Below are positions 29,350 through 38,992 of a stretch of DNA of 64,000 nucleotides, one piece after another. Below the pieces are notes generated by a model. The model made no database searches. It was not told the DNA's origin and was given only the letters and a program-made list of their open reading frames with translations. Made by a program: the position numbers and the translations under genes. The stretch comes from Pseudoalteromonas sp. H105 (GTDB taxonomy: Bacteria > Pseudomonadota > Gammaproteobacteria > Enterobacterales > Alteromonadaceae), in assembly GCF_001469215.1 (NCBI RefSeq), contig NZ_LOFH01000004.1, forward strand, positions 310,001 through 374,000, read 5' to 3'. The stretch's first letter is position 1. The number at the start of each line of letters is the position of its first letter.

Positions 29350-30312
29350 TTAAAAAAGCTCAATCCCATCATCGTCATTTTGAACTGTCTCAACGACGTT
29401 AAGGTCAAGGTATGAAGTAACCTGATCACGGCCATTATTTTTTGAATGGTATAGTGCTAAATCCGCTTTATTGACAAGTGACGCCACCATATCAACTTCT
29501 GTAAGTTTTAAATAACCAATGCTCACTGTTAACTGACCCACTTGAGGGAAAGGGTATTCTGCTACGTTCTTTCGCAAACATTCGAGAGTGCGGCGTGCAT
29601 CAGAGTCACTTTTAGCATAAAAAAGCACAGCAAATTCTTCACCACCATAACGAAATACAAAATCGTCAACTTTAAAGTTATTTTTAAGTAACCTCGCTAA
29701 GAGCAAAATAACTTCATCACCAATCACATGGCCAAAATTGTCATTAACTCGTTTAAAATGATCAATATCCACGATGGCTAAAAACCAACTTTGTGCTTCA
29801 TTAGATAGAGAGAATTGATCATCAGACACAATCTCCATCACTTTGGTATCAAAGGTTTGTCGATTTAAAAGCTCTGTGAGGGGATCTAACCGTGAGCGAT
29901 GAATAAGCGCAAGTTGGTTGGCATACACATTTAAAATATGAATGCTGAGCATGGTTGTACGTTCAGCTAACTCATGATCCGATTCCACCAGTAACATGCC
30001 AATAACGCGCCCTAAATAATACATGGGGATGTAACTTGTGTAGGAGCCAAAGGCCGCACTTACGCGTATTTTATTTTTTGACACCTTTTGTAAAATTGAT
30101 GCTATCTCATGACTCTCCAATACTCCTAAAGGAGAGTCTTTGTTCAGTAATACAGGCGCAACATCATCATTAAAATGCTTATTAACGTAAATTGCAAAAG
30201 CATCAATTTCTGCCAGCTCTGAAATCGCGCCTAGCAACGCTTTATCTAAATCTGGCTCTTCTTCTTGTTGTGTTATGGATACAATCCACTCATGTCCGCA
30301 AGGGTTGGCCAT
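29350..30312 (-). CDS. GGDEF diguanylate cyclase with N-terminal sensor
   Basis: 320 residues, predicted to make cyclic di-GMP. The first 140 residues form a cytosolic GAF-like domain (no transmembrane segment), then DPLTELLNRQTF and the active loop YGGEEF near residue 220, with HFKRVNDNFGHVIGDEVI and LTVSIGYLKL around it. The active loop is intact, so it is likely catalytic; no RxxD inhibitory site is obvious before it. It lies between proB and the glutaredoxin-like gene on the same strand. Confidence 0.88.
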   Translation of the reverse strand: MANPCGHEWIVSITQQEEEPDLDKALLGAISELAEIDAFAIYVNKHFNDDVAPVLLNKDSPLGVLESHEIASILQKVSKNKIRVSAAFGSYTSYIPMYYLGRVIGMLLVESDHELAERTTMLSIHILNVYANQLALIHRSRLDPLTELLNRQTFDTKVMEIVSDDQFSLSNEAQSWFLAIVDIDHFKRVNDNFGHVIGDEVILLLARLLKNNFKVDDFVFRYGGEEFAVLFYAKSDSDARRTLECLRKNVAEYPFPQVGQLTVSIGYLKLTEVDMVASLVNKADLALYHSKNNGRDQVTSYLDLNVVETVQNDDDGIELF

Positions 30313-30389
30313 TTAACATCTACCTTATAAATACCTAATTTTAAGTCTAGAACAGCACTCTTTTTTTACTAGCATATCTGACTAAAACG

Positions 30390-31493
30390 CTAAAATAAGA
30401 CTAAATCATCACGGTGGATAATGGCTGAACCACAATCAAAGCCCAATACGCTAATGATTTCTTTGGAGTGGCAGCCTTTAATCTGCTCAATTTCCTGATG
30501 ATTAAATCGCACGATACCGCGTGCAACCAATTGACTATTTAAATCCACTAAGTCAACTAATTCCCCCCTATTAAATGCGCCTTTTGCTACGCGCACACCT
30601 TTGGCTAATAAGCTTGCGCCTTGATGCTGAATTGCCAAAGTTGCACCATTATCAATGACTATTTGACCACTACTTTTTGGCCCTGCTAGTAGCCACTTCT
30701 TGCGGCCATCTTTTGGCGCAGTGAGTTTAAAAAAGCGGGTACCCGGTAATTGCTCAGTCATACAGCTCAAAATGACATTTTGACCAGAGCCTTTCGCTAT
30801 AACCACTTCAACCCCAGATCGACGTGCAATGTCTGCCGCTTGCAGCTTCGTTGCCATCCCCCCCGTCCCCAAGTTTGTGCCACTACCACCAGCTAATAGC
30901 CTGAGCTCATCATCAATATGACTCACTTCATCGATTAATTGCGCATTCTCATTGCTACGCGGATCACTGGTAAACAACCCCTCTTGGTCAGTTAATAACA
31001 ATAACTTGTCTGCATTGGCCAAAATAGCAACAAGTGCCGATAAGTTGTCATTATCACCCACTTTAATTTCACTGGTCGCAACGGCATCATTTTCGTTAAT
31101 AATTGGCACAACATCGTGATTGAGCAAAGCTGTTAATGTGTCTCTGGCGTTTAAGTAACGGTCACGGTCTTCTAGATCAGCACGGGTCAGCAACATTTGC
31201 CCAACACTAACACCATACAATGCAAACAGACTTTGCCAAATATGAATAAGCTGACCTTGACCGATGGCAGCAAGCATCTGCTTATCAATAACAGAGCGAC
31301 CACAAGGTTTAATGAGCTGTTCACGACCCGCCGCAACAGCCCCGCTTGATACCATAACAACTCGGTGGCCTTGCTTTTTTAATTCACAACACTGACGCAC
31401 AAGCTCTACCATGTGTGCTTTATCTAGTTTGTCTGTGCCGCCGGTAAGCACACTCGTCCCCAGCTTAACTACTATTACCTGTGCCCGATACAT
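30390..31493 (-). CDS. proB: Glutamate 5-kinase
   Basis: First enzyme of proline synthesis, phosphorylating glutamate to gamma-glutamyl phosphate. An amino-acid kinase domain ([12 protein letters not shown] at the N-terminus, [34 protein letters not shown]) is followed by a C-terminal PUA domain (from about 280, [15 protein letters not shown]). 367 residues equals E. coli ProB. proA, usually its neighbour, is absent from the window; the flanking genes are GGDEF and a divergent DMT transporter. ATG start. Confidence 0.96.
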   Translation of the reverse strand: MYRAQVIVVKLGTSVLTGGTDKLDKAHMVELVRQCCELKKQGHRVVMVSSGAVAAGREQLIKPCGRSVIDKQMLAAIGQGQLIHIWQSLFALYGVSVGQMLLTRADLEDRDRYLNARDTLTALLNHDVVPIINENDAVATSEIKVGDNDNLSALVAILANADKLLLLTDQEGLFTSDPRSNENAQLIDEVSHIDDELRLLAGGSGTNLGTGGMATKLQAADIARRSGVEVVIAKGSGQNVILSCMTEQLPGTRFFKLTAPKDGRKKWLLAGPKSSGQIVIDNGATLAIQHQGASLLAKGVRVAKGAFNRGELVDLVDLNSQLVARGIVRFNHQEIEQIKGCHSKEIISVLGFDCGSAIIHRDDLVLF

Positions 31494-31615
31494 GGCTACT
31501 TACTACACAAAAGATGAATAATTTATTTATACCAGTTATCGCATTTTGAACAAGTTAAAAATATTCATGCTAGGATCGCATTTTTATTTATCTGAATTTT
31601 AAGTAAGAGCCAATC

Positions 31616-32563
31616 ATGCCAGCTAGTTTATGTTTAATTATTGCCACCTTCTTATGGGGAAGCTCGTTTATTGCACTCAAATATGCAATAGCAATTTATG
31701 ATCCCGCCTTGGTGATTTTTTTACGTATGCTAACAACATTAGTTATTGCAGTGGGTTTATGGCGTTACGTTATTCGTTTTGACTATCGTAAGGGTGATTG
31801 GAAGTACCTAGTGGGGATGTCACTGGCGGAACCATGTTTATACTTTCTATTTGAAGGCCATGCAATGGAATACACCTCAGCCTCACAAGCGGGTGTGATT
31901 GTCTCTTGCTTACCCATTATTGTTGCCTTTCTCGCGTTTTTTATGCTTAAAGAGTACATCAGTAAGGCCATTGTTATTGGTTTTACCTTTTGTATTGGCG
32001 GCAGTATTTTACTTACGCTACTTTCACCCACTACAGAGCAAGCTCCCAATCCATTATTGGGTAACTTTTTAGAGCTAATGGCAATGGTGTGCGCTGCTTT
32101 TTACACAGTGGCGGTAAAGCACTTAGCCGCACGCTACTCCCCTTTAACACTCATTGCTTTACAAGGTGTTAGCGGCAGTTTGTTTTTTGCTCCATTCTTG
32201 CTGTTTATAGATTTACCAAGTGAAAACCAACACGACTTAACTGCTTTGTTAAGTATTTTATATCTTGGTTCGTGTGTTACTTTGGGCGGCTATGGCTTGT
32301 ATAATTATGCGATTAGCAAAGTATCGGTACTTACGGCTGCTGCATACTCTAATTTAATACCCATATTTACCTTAATTTTATCTGCGATTATGCTGGGTGA
32401 GATTCTTACCTTAGGCCAATGGCTGAGTATTGCTGTGGTGTTTGTCGGTGTCATGATCAGTCAACGACATCAAGAGTTAGTTGTTGATGTTGATGACGAC
32501 ACTTTATCAGCAGAGACTAATAATCTTAATTCGGTTCCCGATGCTAATGAGTCAAAAGGGTAG
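31616..32563 (+). CDS. DMT-superfamily (EamA) membrane transporter
   Basis: Ten hydrophobic segments in two EamA repeats (LIIATFLWGSSFIALKYAI at the start; AFYTVAVKHLAARYSPLTL opening the second half), a small-metabolite exporter or permease of unknown substrate. A highly acidic tail (VVDVDDDTLSAETNN) follows the last helix. This tail overlaps, on the opposite strand, the 3' end of the sortase gene by 94 bases. ATG start; divergent from proB. Confidence 0.85.
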   Translation: MPASLCLIIATFLWGSSFIALKYAIAIYDPALVIFLRMLTTLVIAVGLWRYVIRFDYRKGDWKYLVGMSLAEPCLYFLFEGHAMEYTSASQAGVIVSCLPIIVAFLAFFMLKEYISKAIVIGFTFCIGGSILLTLLSPTTEQAPNPLLGNFLELMAMVCAAFYTVAVKHLAARYSPLTLIALQGVSGSLFFAPFLLFIDLPSENQHDLTALLSILYLGSCVTLGGYGLYNYAISKVSVLTAAAYSNLIPIFTLILSAIMLGEILTLGQWLSIAVVFVGVMISQRHQELVVDVDDDTLSAETNNLNSVPDANESKG

Positions 32564-33048
32564 CAGGTTAATAAATATAAGCCGCTGCGCTGTAAAAATG
32601 AATATTGGGATTGATGAATCACTTCAATCCCGCGCACTTGATAATACACAATATTCCCACTTTGCATTTGTAAGCTAAACTGTTCGCCTATTTTAACGTT
32701 TTGTAAAAAGGCAAAGTGGGTATCATTATGCCCTGCAATTAAGGCTCCGTGCTCTGAGCCAAGCTCACCGCTTGGTAAATAATGGCTTGGTGCAAAGGCT
32801 AAATTACGGCCACTTGCCCCTGCCAGTATCGATAACGTTTTGCCTTGGCTTGGCCAGTTAAGTTGTGCAGTGACATAGCTATCAGCATAGAACCAAGGTT
32901 TTACTTGCTCATTCGGCGTAACTAATGCTTGTTGCCATGCTTGCTCAATTAAGTGCTGAGCAAGCCATGCCTTTGCTTGTATATAACTGCCATGCGTGAA
33001 CAACCCAACACCTAATACAAGGATGAAAAAACTAAACCAGAATTTCAT
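32470..33048 (-). CDS. Class GN (marine proteobacterial) sortase
   Basis: 192 residues with an N-terminal membrane anchor (about 4-20). The sortase catalytic set is present: His in AGHNDTHFAFL (107-111), Cys162 in YLLTCYPF and Arg175 in ELRLLV. This is the dedicated sortase of a Gram-negative system, expected to cleave the LPQTDG tail of the protein encoded upstream and transfer it to an unidentified acceptor in the envelope. The ATG overlaps the TGA of the target gene (ATGA), and the operon order is PdsO, target, sortase. The 3' end overlaps the convergent transporter gene by 94 bases. Confidence 0.93.
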   Translation of the reverse strand: MKFWFSFFILVLGVGLFTHGSYIQAKAWLAQHLIEQAWQQALVTPNEQVKPWFYADSYVTAQLNWPSQGKTLSILAGASGRNLAFAPSHYLPSGELGSEHGALIAGHNDTHFAFLQNVKIGEQFSLQMQSGNIVYYQVRGIEVIHQSQYSFLQRSGLYLLTCYPFDSLASGTELRLLVSADKVSSSTSTTNS

Positions 33049-35045
33049 TTTTTAACTCTTAAAAAAGCAAACCCAGTGAGTAAAATGCAACCCAACAGCA
33101 TGTGTAATCTGCTTTGCCCATCTGTTTGCGGCAATCGCATGGTGAGTCCTTGCACAGGGGTATTAGCAACTTGCACATCATGTTCAGCTGGGGTGTTTAT
33201 GGCTGTTTGCTCTATTGCGAAAAATGCAGTAAACGGGCTTAGTAACTGATGCTCTAAAGCGAGGTTTTGAACTTGCTCTTTTACTATTTGCTTATCGTTA
33301 TAAAGTAATAACGATTTAATTTTTTGCCGTGCCCATAATCGGCCTATGCCCACGGCATTTTGACCTTGCTGTGCATTAAGTTTTAAATTAAGCGGCCCTT
33401 GTGCTGTTTGACCGAGTAGCGTCACTTTTTCATTGTTGCTTAACTTAATAGCCACCATAACCGGTTCTGAAAAATATAAATCAGGTAAAGGGGATGGCCA
33501 ATATTCAAGCTGCTTATCACTACTTTGCAAGGTTAATTGGGTAATCGCAGGATGGGTCAGTTTATTAAATAGCTGCTGCATTTTCGGTTGTACGTCATGT
33601 GTACTGCCAATAAAAGTAAATGTTCCTCGCCCCACATCAGCTGCGCGTCGCATAAAGTAACTATTTGGTGCACTACCTATCCCTACCGTAAATAAACGCG
33701 TATCACCTAATTGCATACGGATATGTGTAAATAGTTCAGCTTCGTTACTGACACTGCCATCAGTTAAAAATACCACTTGGCGCACAAAGCCATCTTGTTC
33801 ACTGTTATCAAGCACTGCATCGAGTGCATCTTTAATATTGGTGCCGCCATCCGCTTTTAGGTTGTAAACAAAGCGCTTAGCTCGACGCAGGTTGAAATCA
33901 TTAGCTGCAACCGAGTGCTGACTCATAGGAGCTACTTGGTCGTCAAATCCAATGATATTAAAGCTATCGTTCGCATCAAGTAAGGATAATGCATAGTACA
34001 ACGCACTCTTTGCCTGCTCCATAGATTGACCGTGCATAGAGCCTGAGGTATCAATTACAAAAACCATTTCACGCGGCAGTCTTTGCGTTTGAGTAAAATG
34101 ATCATCCGGCGGCATCAGCATTAATAAACCGTAACGTTCACCATTTTCCAGCTGCTCAGTAAAGTACGCAGCTTGCGCTTGCTCTTTTTGCAGTCGTTTA
34201 AACTCCAGTAAAAAGTCTCGATTAACAGCGTTGCTTTCATCAAGCACAATTTGATAATGACCAAACTGAGGATTAGTTACTGCAATTTGGTGGTATTTAG
34301 AGTCAATATCAACCAATTCCAATCCAACATCGATATTAATAGTTAAACTAAACTTTCTACTCTCAGGAGTCGAACCAGCTGATTTTTGATAAACTGGGCT
34401 GATCCAACCATTTGGAACAAACGGCTTGTTAATCGCCTTGTTATCCTCTGAGTTTACAGCCGATAATTCGCCATTAAGTGGATGATAACGCGGTGTTATC
34501 GTTGTCGGAAACCTAAGTGCAAAAGTACCACTGCGATAATCAATCACTTGTTGATACTCAAGCTCGATAATCACTGTTTCACCTGGGTTTATATTTGCTA
34601 CATTTGTAGTGAACATATTTGCCCGTTGCTGCCTTACAATAGCCGCTTGCTTACCTGCTTTTTTTGCGTGTTGAAAGCGCTGCTCTGCTTGCTCTTTTTT
34701 ATCTATTTGGCCTTTAATGATACGCTCGCCAATTCGCATAGTCATTGCATGTACCGCACTTTCATCAGGCAGTGGAAATATATAACGCGCATTCACTGCA
34801 AACGGGTTTTCGTTACGGTAATGCTGAGTCACAATAACGTGGTTTATCAGACCTGTTACCGTCATTTTTGCATCACTTTGTAAAATAACACCCGATGCAA
34901 CGGCTGCGCCTTGGCTGTCATACATTTGCAGCTCAACAGTACTTGCCGTCACTAAGCATGGTGTAAAGCTGCAAACTAATATAAAAAGGCTTATCCATAC
35001 CTTTACATAAGACTGGGTAAGCACTTTGCTTGGTCTACTCAACAT
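33045..35045 (-). CDS. Sortase target protein, VIT and VWA domains with LPQTDG tail
   Basis: About 666 residues. The signal segment (about 10-35) is followed by a VIT (vault/inter-alpha-trypsin) domain, about 40-170, with a von Willebrand factor A domain holding the MIDAS motif DTSGSMHGQS near residue 330, TDGS in the middle and a C-terminal cell-wall-type sorting signal: LPQTDG, hydrophobic helix, basic RVKK. It is the single obvious substrate of the sortase encoded next and resembles the family described as marine proteobacterial sortase target proteins. ATG at 35045 is used because the signal peptide starts there; the open frame extends to a TTG at 35093. Probably an adhesin or metal-dependent surface protein. 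Confidence 0.92.
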   Translation of the reverse strand: MLSRPSKVLTQSYVKVWISLFILVCSFTPCLVTASTVELQMYDSQGAAVASGVILQSDAKMTVTGLINHVIVTQHYRNENPFAVNARYIFPLPDESAVHAMTMRIGERIIKGQIDKKEQAEQRFQHAKKAGKQAAIVRQQRANMFTTNVANINPGETVIIELEYQQVIDYRSGTFALRFPTTITPRYHPLNGELSAVNSEDNKAINKPFVPNGWISPVYQKSAGSTPESRKFSLTINIDVGLELVDIDSKYHQIAVTNPQFGHYQIVLDESNAVNRDFLLEFKRLQKEQAQAAYFTEQLENGERYGLLMLMPPDDHFTQTQRLPREMVFVIDTSGSMHGQSMEQAKSALYYALSLLDANDSFNIIGFDDQVAPMSQHSVAANDFNLRRAKRFVYNLKADGGTNIKDALDAVLDNSEQDGFVRQVVFLTDGSVSNEAELFTHIRMQLGDTRLFTVGIGSAPNSYFMRRAADVGRGTFTFIGSTHDVQPKMQQLFNKLTHPAITQLTLQSSDKQLEYWPSPLPDLYFSEPVMVAIKLSNNEKVTLLGQTAQGPLNLKLNAQQGQNAVGIGRLWARQKIKSLLLYNDKQIVKEQVQNLALEHQLLSPFTAFFAIEQTAINTPAEHDVQVANTPVQGLTMRLPQTDGQSRLHMLLGCILLTGFAFLRVKK

Positions 35046-35099
35046 AAAATTCACGCCTAAAATAATTAAGTGGGTGCTCTTCAGCGCACCCAAAACGCA

Positions 35100-35828
35100 T
35101 TAGTTATTACTGGCTGTTTGTGAGATGTTACTCGGACGAGTAGTCAGCGTTACCCGGCGATCAAATACGTTCTCTTCATACGTATCACTATTAGCAAGCG
35201 TGTGTTGCTCACCAAATGCGTTAGCCGTCAACCGAGTATGGCTAACCCCATGCTTAATTAAGTAACTTTGCACCGCCGAAACCCGCTTCTTTGATAACTG
35301 TAAATTTGCCTGTTTATCACCTCGTTGATCAGCAAAACCATTTAAATCTAGTAAAAGGGTTGGTTGACCTTTCAACAAATTAACAAGCTGATCAAGCTGC
35401 TTAGCAAAATGGGGAGCAATCTCGCTTGACCCCGTTTTAAACTGCACTGTCATTGCCATCAAGTTTTTCATTTGTGAGCGTGTTAGACGCTCATTATGCT
35501 GCTCTAAAATACCTAACTGCTCAGTGAGCTTTTCGTTATGGGCTAGCACATGGTGGTAGTCGTCCGTTTTTTCTTGCATCACAATCAGGGCACGTTTTTG
35601 CTCTTCGAGCTTATCTTGCGCAACGTCTTGCTCGCCAATTAAACCACCAGCAAATGCGCCAACAAACACACCGATTGGCCCACCGATAATGCCACCAAAG
35701 ATAGCGCCTGTACTCATACCTATAACTGTTTCTTTGTGCGTCTGCGTTTTTTCGTTGTCTTTTGCCTGAGCAAAGCTTGACGTGCTCAATAAAGTAGCAA
35801 TAGTGCAAGCAATCATCATTTTTTTCAT
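35100..35828 (-). CDS. pdsO: PdsO, sortase-associated OmpA-like protein
   Basis: 242 residues. The signal peptide cleaves at about 22 (SSFAQA). A Gly-rich stretch (GAIFGGIIGGPIGVFVGAFA, about 41-60) resembles a glycine-zipper membrane segment, then a coiled coil of about 70 residues and a C-terminal OmpA domain (MAMTVQFKTGSSEI... LDLNGFADQRGD, NAFGE, FDRRVTL) that binds peptidoglycan. In Pds loci this protein always accompanies the sortase; it may be the scaffold or the acceptor. ATG start; first gene of the minus-strand operon. Confidence 0.9.
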   Translation of the reverse strand: MKKMMIACTIATLLSTSSFAQAKDNEKTQTHKETVIGMSTGAIFGGIIGGPIGVFVGAFAGGLIGEQDVAQDKLEEQKRALIVMQEKTDDYHHVLAHNEKLTEQLGILEQHNERLTRSQMKNLMAMTVQFKTGSSEIAPHFAKQLDQLVNLLKGQPTLLLDLNGFADQRGDKQANLQLSKKRVSAVQSYLIKHGVSHTRLTANAFGEQHTLANSDTYEENVFDRRVTLTTRPSNISQTASNN

Positions 35829-36054
35829 GGTTTTTCCTTTTTAACTTACTTTTACTCATCTGTTCAGCAAAGCGTTGGTTGTCGTCTGCTGTAATTGGGA
35901 TGGTGTTATTAAAACACTGCCAAGTGGCAACAAAAGGGATGAAAAAAGGCAAACTGCTGAGCAATTGTGGCAAAAAAAGGGCAATTGCCTTGTTAGCCTT
36001 TTTAAGTACAAAACTTCGCTATAGTGCGTCTAAGTCAATAAGAGTAATAAAAAA
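35829..36054. promoter_or_regulatory. Divergent pdsO/pdsR promoter with repeats
   Basis: A 14-bp direct repeat, TGGCAACAAAAGGG (35925-35938) and TGGCAAAAAAAGGG (35968-35981), has its copies 43 bp apart (about four helix turns). TGCCAAGTGGCA (about 35919-35930) and GGCAATTGCC (about 35980-35989) are palindromes. These are candidate binding sites for the adjacent response regulator. Confidence 0.4.
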
Positions 36055-36744
36055 ATGAAAAAAATAGCCATCATTGAAGATGAAACTGCAATCCGCGAAA
36101 ATTACATGGAAATGCTAACCGCTCAGGGCTATATGGTCAGTGGCTATTGTGATAGGCAAACTGCTGAGCGCGCGTTAAATGATGGGCTACCCGATTTGGC
36201 CATTGTAGATATTGGCTTAGGCCATGAAATTGATGGCGGTTTTTTGCTTTGCCAAACCTTGCGTACATTATCTAAAACATTACCGATTATTTTTTTAACC
36301 GCCCGCGATAGCGAAATCGATACCGTATGTGGTCTTCGTATGGGCGCAGATGATTACCTCACAAAAGACATCAGCATGGCGCATTTAGCAGCGCGTATTG
36401 GGGCTTTATTTAGGCGGATGGAAGCACTAGAGCAACCTGCTGATGAAACCGCATTAATTAATCGCGGCCTACTCATGTTAGATACCAAACGCATGCAAGT
36501 ATTTTGGCAACAACAACTTGTTGATTTAACTGTCACCGAATTTTGGATGTTACATTCATTAGCACAGCGCCCAGGCCATGTTAAAAGTCGTAATGAATTG
36601 ATGAGCGATGCCAAAATTTATGTAGATGACTCGACAATTACATCGCATGTAAAACGTATCCGTAAAAAATTTATAGCCTTAGATGCTGGGTTTGATTGTA
36701 TAGACACCGTTTACGGTATGGGCTACCGCTGGGAGCAACTTTGA
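36055..36744 (+). CDS. pdsR: PdsR, response regulator of the dedicated sortase system
   Basis: OmpR-type regulator of 229 residues. The receiver has IEDE at 7-10, phospho-acceptor Asp52 (AIVDIGLG), FLTARD and LTKDIS in place of the usual LxKP; the winged-helix DNA-binding domain (LDLTVTEFWMLHSLAQRPG, VDDSTITSHVKRIRKKF) completes it. It belongs to the Pds two-component pair and is divergent from the pdsO-target-sortase operon, which it probably controls. Its TGA overlaps the kinase ATG (TGATG). Confidence 0.92.
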   Translation: MKKIAIIEDETAIRENYMEMLTAQGYMVSGYCDRQTAERALNDGLPDLAIVDIGLGHEIDGGFLLCQTLRTLSKTLPIIFLTARDSEIDTVCGLRMGADDYLTKDISMAHLAARIGALFRRMEALEQPADETALINRGLLMLDTKRMQVFWQQQLVDLTVTEFWMLHSLAQRPGHVKSRNELMSDAKIYVDDSTITSHVKRIRKKFIALDAGFDCIDTVYGMGYRWEQL

Positions 36745-38891
36745 TGCTCCGTTTTGGCCTTCGTAGTAAATTTATCTTTTTATCATGCTTTTTATTGTTA
36801 TTGCCATGGCTAGGCTACGAATACGTGTGGGAAATGGAGAAGTTTTTACGCCAAGGCCAAGAAAAAACATTGGTTGGCACAACTCGCGCACTCGCCACAG
36901 CATTGCATGAACGCCCCGCTTTGTTTGATTCACAAAGTAACTTTTTAGATCAAGTAGTCAAAGGACGTGATCTTTATGCCTACAACCTGAATAACCCGAT
37001 TCAACTTGATGGCAAATTATCTGATTGGCAACCTTATCAAAATTTAATCTGGCACTATGATGAGCGTTATTTACAAGGTGACAAAACCGATCATCAAAGT
37101 GCTGATCTGTCTTTTGATCACATGGTGGGTAAATATGGCGAATTTTTATATGCTGTATTTAAAGTAACCGATGATTCATTAATTTACCGCGCTAAAAACA
37201 GCTTAAGTTTAACCCGAAACGATCACTTACAAATCATGTTAAAAACCCCTGAGGGTAAATTTAAACATTACATAGTAGCCGCCCGCCAAGATGGCTGGGT
37301 GAATGCATTTGATGCGCAAACCAATACACCATTTACTAAAATACAAGGTTATTTTACCAGTACTGCTACTGGCTATAATATTGAACTGCGTTTTCCGTTA
37401 AGCATGCTAGGTAATAAACTGGGGTTTGCAATTGAGGATTGGGATTCGAAAAAGGTGGAACCGCAATTAATGTCAACCTCAAACATTCTCAACCCCAATG
37501 ACATTGGTTCAGTGCTCGTCCCTTCACCCGAAATAAACCGAATTTTAAAAGGCATGGGACACAGTGGTAGCCGTATTTGGGTGGTTGATAATCATCATCG
37601 TGTATTAGCACAATCAGGCTCAATTCATCATGCCGATGGAGTCTGGGCTGACGGTATTACCGATAAGCCCGCCAAAACATGGTGGCAACGCTTTGAGCAA
37701 AGCTACTTACATCCACTTTATTATAAAGTTCTCACTCGGCCAGAAAACGAGTTTTTAGACACCCTACATGACGTAGCTGCCATGCAGGGTAGTCATATCG
37801 GCAAAGCACTCAGTGGCACACCCGCTTCATCATGGCGGCTGACACCGGATAATAAAGCAGTGATCTTATCGGCCGCTTACCCTATTTGGATCAACGATAA
37901 AGTAATTGGCGCAGTGATAGCCGAAGAAACCACCAATGGCGTTCGTACACTACGTAATAAATCGCTTGAGAAGTTATTTAATGTCATTTTAGCGGTAATG
38001 CTAATAGGCACTGTTACTTTATTCTTTTTTGCTTCACGTATATCAAACCGAATCAGGCGCCTACGAGATACCGCAGAGCAAGCAATTGATGCACAAGGGC
38101 GAGTTACTGGCACAATTAACTATTCAGATTCAAATGATGAAATAGGCGACCTATCGCGCAGTTTTGCCAGTATAGTTAGCCGGCTCGGAGGTTATACTGA
38201 TTACCTTGAAACTATGTCGTCACGATTATCTCACGAATTAAGAACGCCAGTTGCCGTGGTGCGTAGTTCTTTAGAAAATCTACAAATGCAACCACAAAAT
38301 GAACTGAGTCAAAAGTACCTTGACCGAGCAAGTGAAGGTGTTGAGCGATTAGGTAAAATCATTACCACAATGAGTGAAGCCACGCGGCTTGAGCAAAGTA
38401 TTCAAAGCAATGAACCTGAGCTATTTAATTTACAAAAAGTCATTACCGGTTGCATGCAAGGCTACCAAATTGCCTACCCACAACAAGCTTTTAAGCTCGA
38501 TATTTGCGATGCATCGTTACCAGTGTTTGGTGCGCCTGAGTTTATCGCGCAATTATTGGATAAGCTTATCAATAACGCCTTAGAATTTAATCTTGATGAA
38601 AGTGCCATTGCTGTCGTATTACACAAAGACGACAATGAGGCTGTTTTATCGGTTAAAAATAAAGGACCGTTATTACCTGAAGGGCTTGCTGAACATATTT
38701 TTGATTCGATGGTATCGGTGCGCAGTCAGCAACTTCAGCAGCAACCCCATTTAGGGTTGGGTTTATACATTGTCCGTTTAGTGTGTGAGTATCATAAAGG
38801 CAGTGTAACGGCACTCAATAATCAGCAAAATGATGGGGTTGAATTTATTGTTAGATTGCCATTATGTAAAGATACCTCTGAAAAGAGCTGA
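36744..38891 (+). CDS. pdsS: PdsS, sensor kinase of the dedicated sortase system with CBM9-like sensor domain
   Basis: 715 residues. TM1 is at about 9-27; a periplasmic region of about 390 residues includes, near 85-230, a segment with DGKLSDW, strands and RNDHLQIML, resembling carbohydrate-binding family 9/DOMON-type folds; TM2 is at about 415-432; then HAMP, HisKA (SHELRTPVAVV, near 495) and HATPase ending LGLGLYIVRLVCEYHKG. The periplasmic domain would sense a sugar or another ligand. ATG at 36744 is chosen because it overlaps the regulator stop; an upstream open frame exists. It ends the plus-strand pdsRS transcript. Confidence 0.9.
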   Translation: MLRFGLRSKFIFLSCFLLLLPWLGYEYVWEMEKFLRQGQEKTLVGTTRALATALHERPALFDSQSNFLDQVVKGRDLYAYNLNNPIQLDGKLSDWQPYQNLIWHYDERYLQGDKTDHQSADLSFDHMVGKYGEFLYAVFKVTDDSLIYRAKNSLSLTRNDHLQIMLKTPEGKFKHYIVAARQDGWVNAFDAQTNTPFTKIQGYFTSTATGYNIELRFPLSMLGNKLGFAIEDWDSKKVEPQLMSTSNILNPNDIGSVLVPSPEINRILKGMGHSGSRIWVVDNHHRVLAQSGSIHHADGVWADGITDKPAKTWWQRFEQSYLHPLYYKVLTRPENEFLDTLHDVAAMQGSHIGKALSGTPASSWRLTPDNKAVILSAAYPIWINDKVIGAVIAEETTNGVRTLRNKSLEKLFNVILAVMLIGTVTLFFFASRISNRIRRLRDTAEQAIDAQGRVTGTINYSDSNDEIGDLSRSFASIVSRLGGYTDYLETMSSRLSHELRTPVAVVRSSLENLQMQPQNELSQKYLDRASEGVERLGKIITTMSEATRLEQSIQSNEPELFNLQKVITGCMQGYQIAYPQQAFKLDICDASLPVFGAPEFIAQLLDKLINNALEFNLDESAIAVVLHKDDNEAVLSVKNKGPLLPEGLAEHIFDSMVSVRSQQLQQQPHLGLGLYIVRLVCEYHKGSVTALNNQQNDGVEFIVRLPLCKDTSEKS

Positions 38892-38992
38892 TGGTTACAC
38901 TTCTACACAATTTGCTCAATAAGTATTCACTTATAATTCAGACTGACAAGCATATCCTTATTGTTAGCTTAGAGCTGCTTTAGGAGGTTAAA
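38892..38992. promoter_or_regulatory. Short promoter region before the interrupted small gene
   Basis: About 100 bases. A TATAAT-like box at about 38931-38937 and a strong AGGAGG at 38982-38987 precede the ATG at 38993. Confidence 0.4.

Noticed and set aside
34482..34883. 133-codon open frame on the plus strand
   Set aside because: It is antisense to the VIT domain of the sortase target gene; the protein has no domain and is Cys/His-rich as shadows often are.
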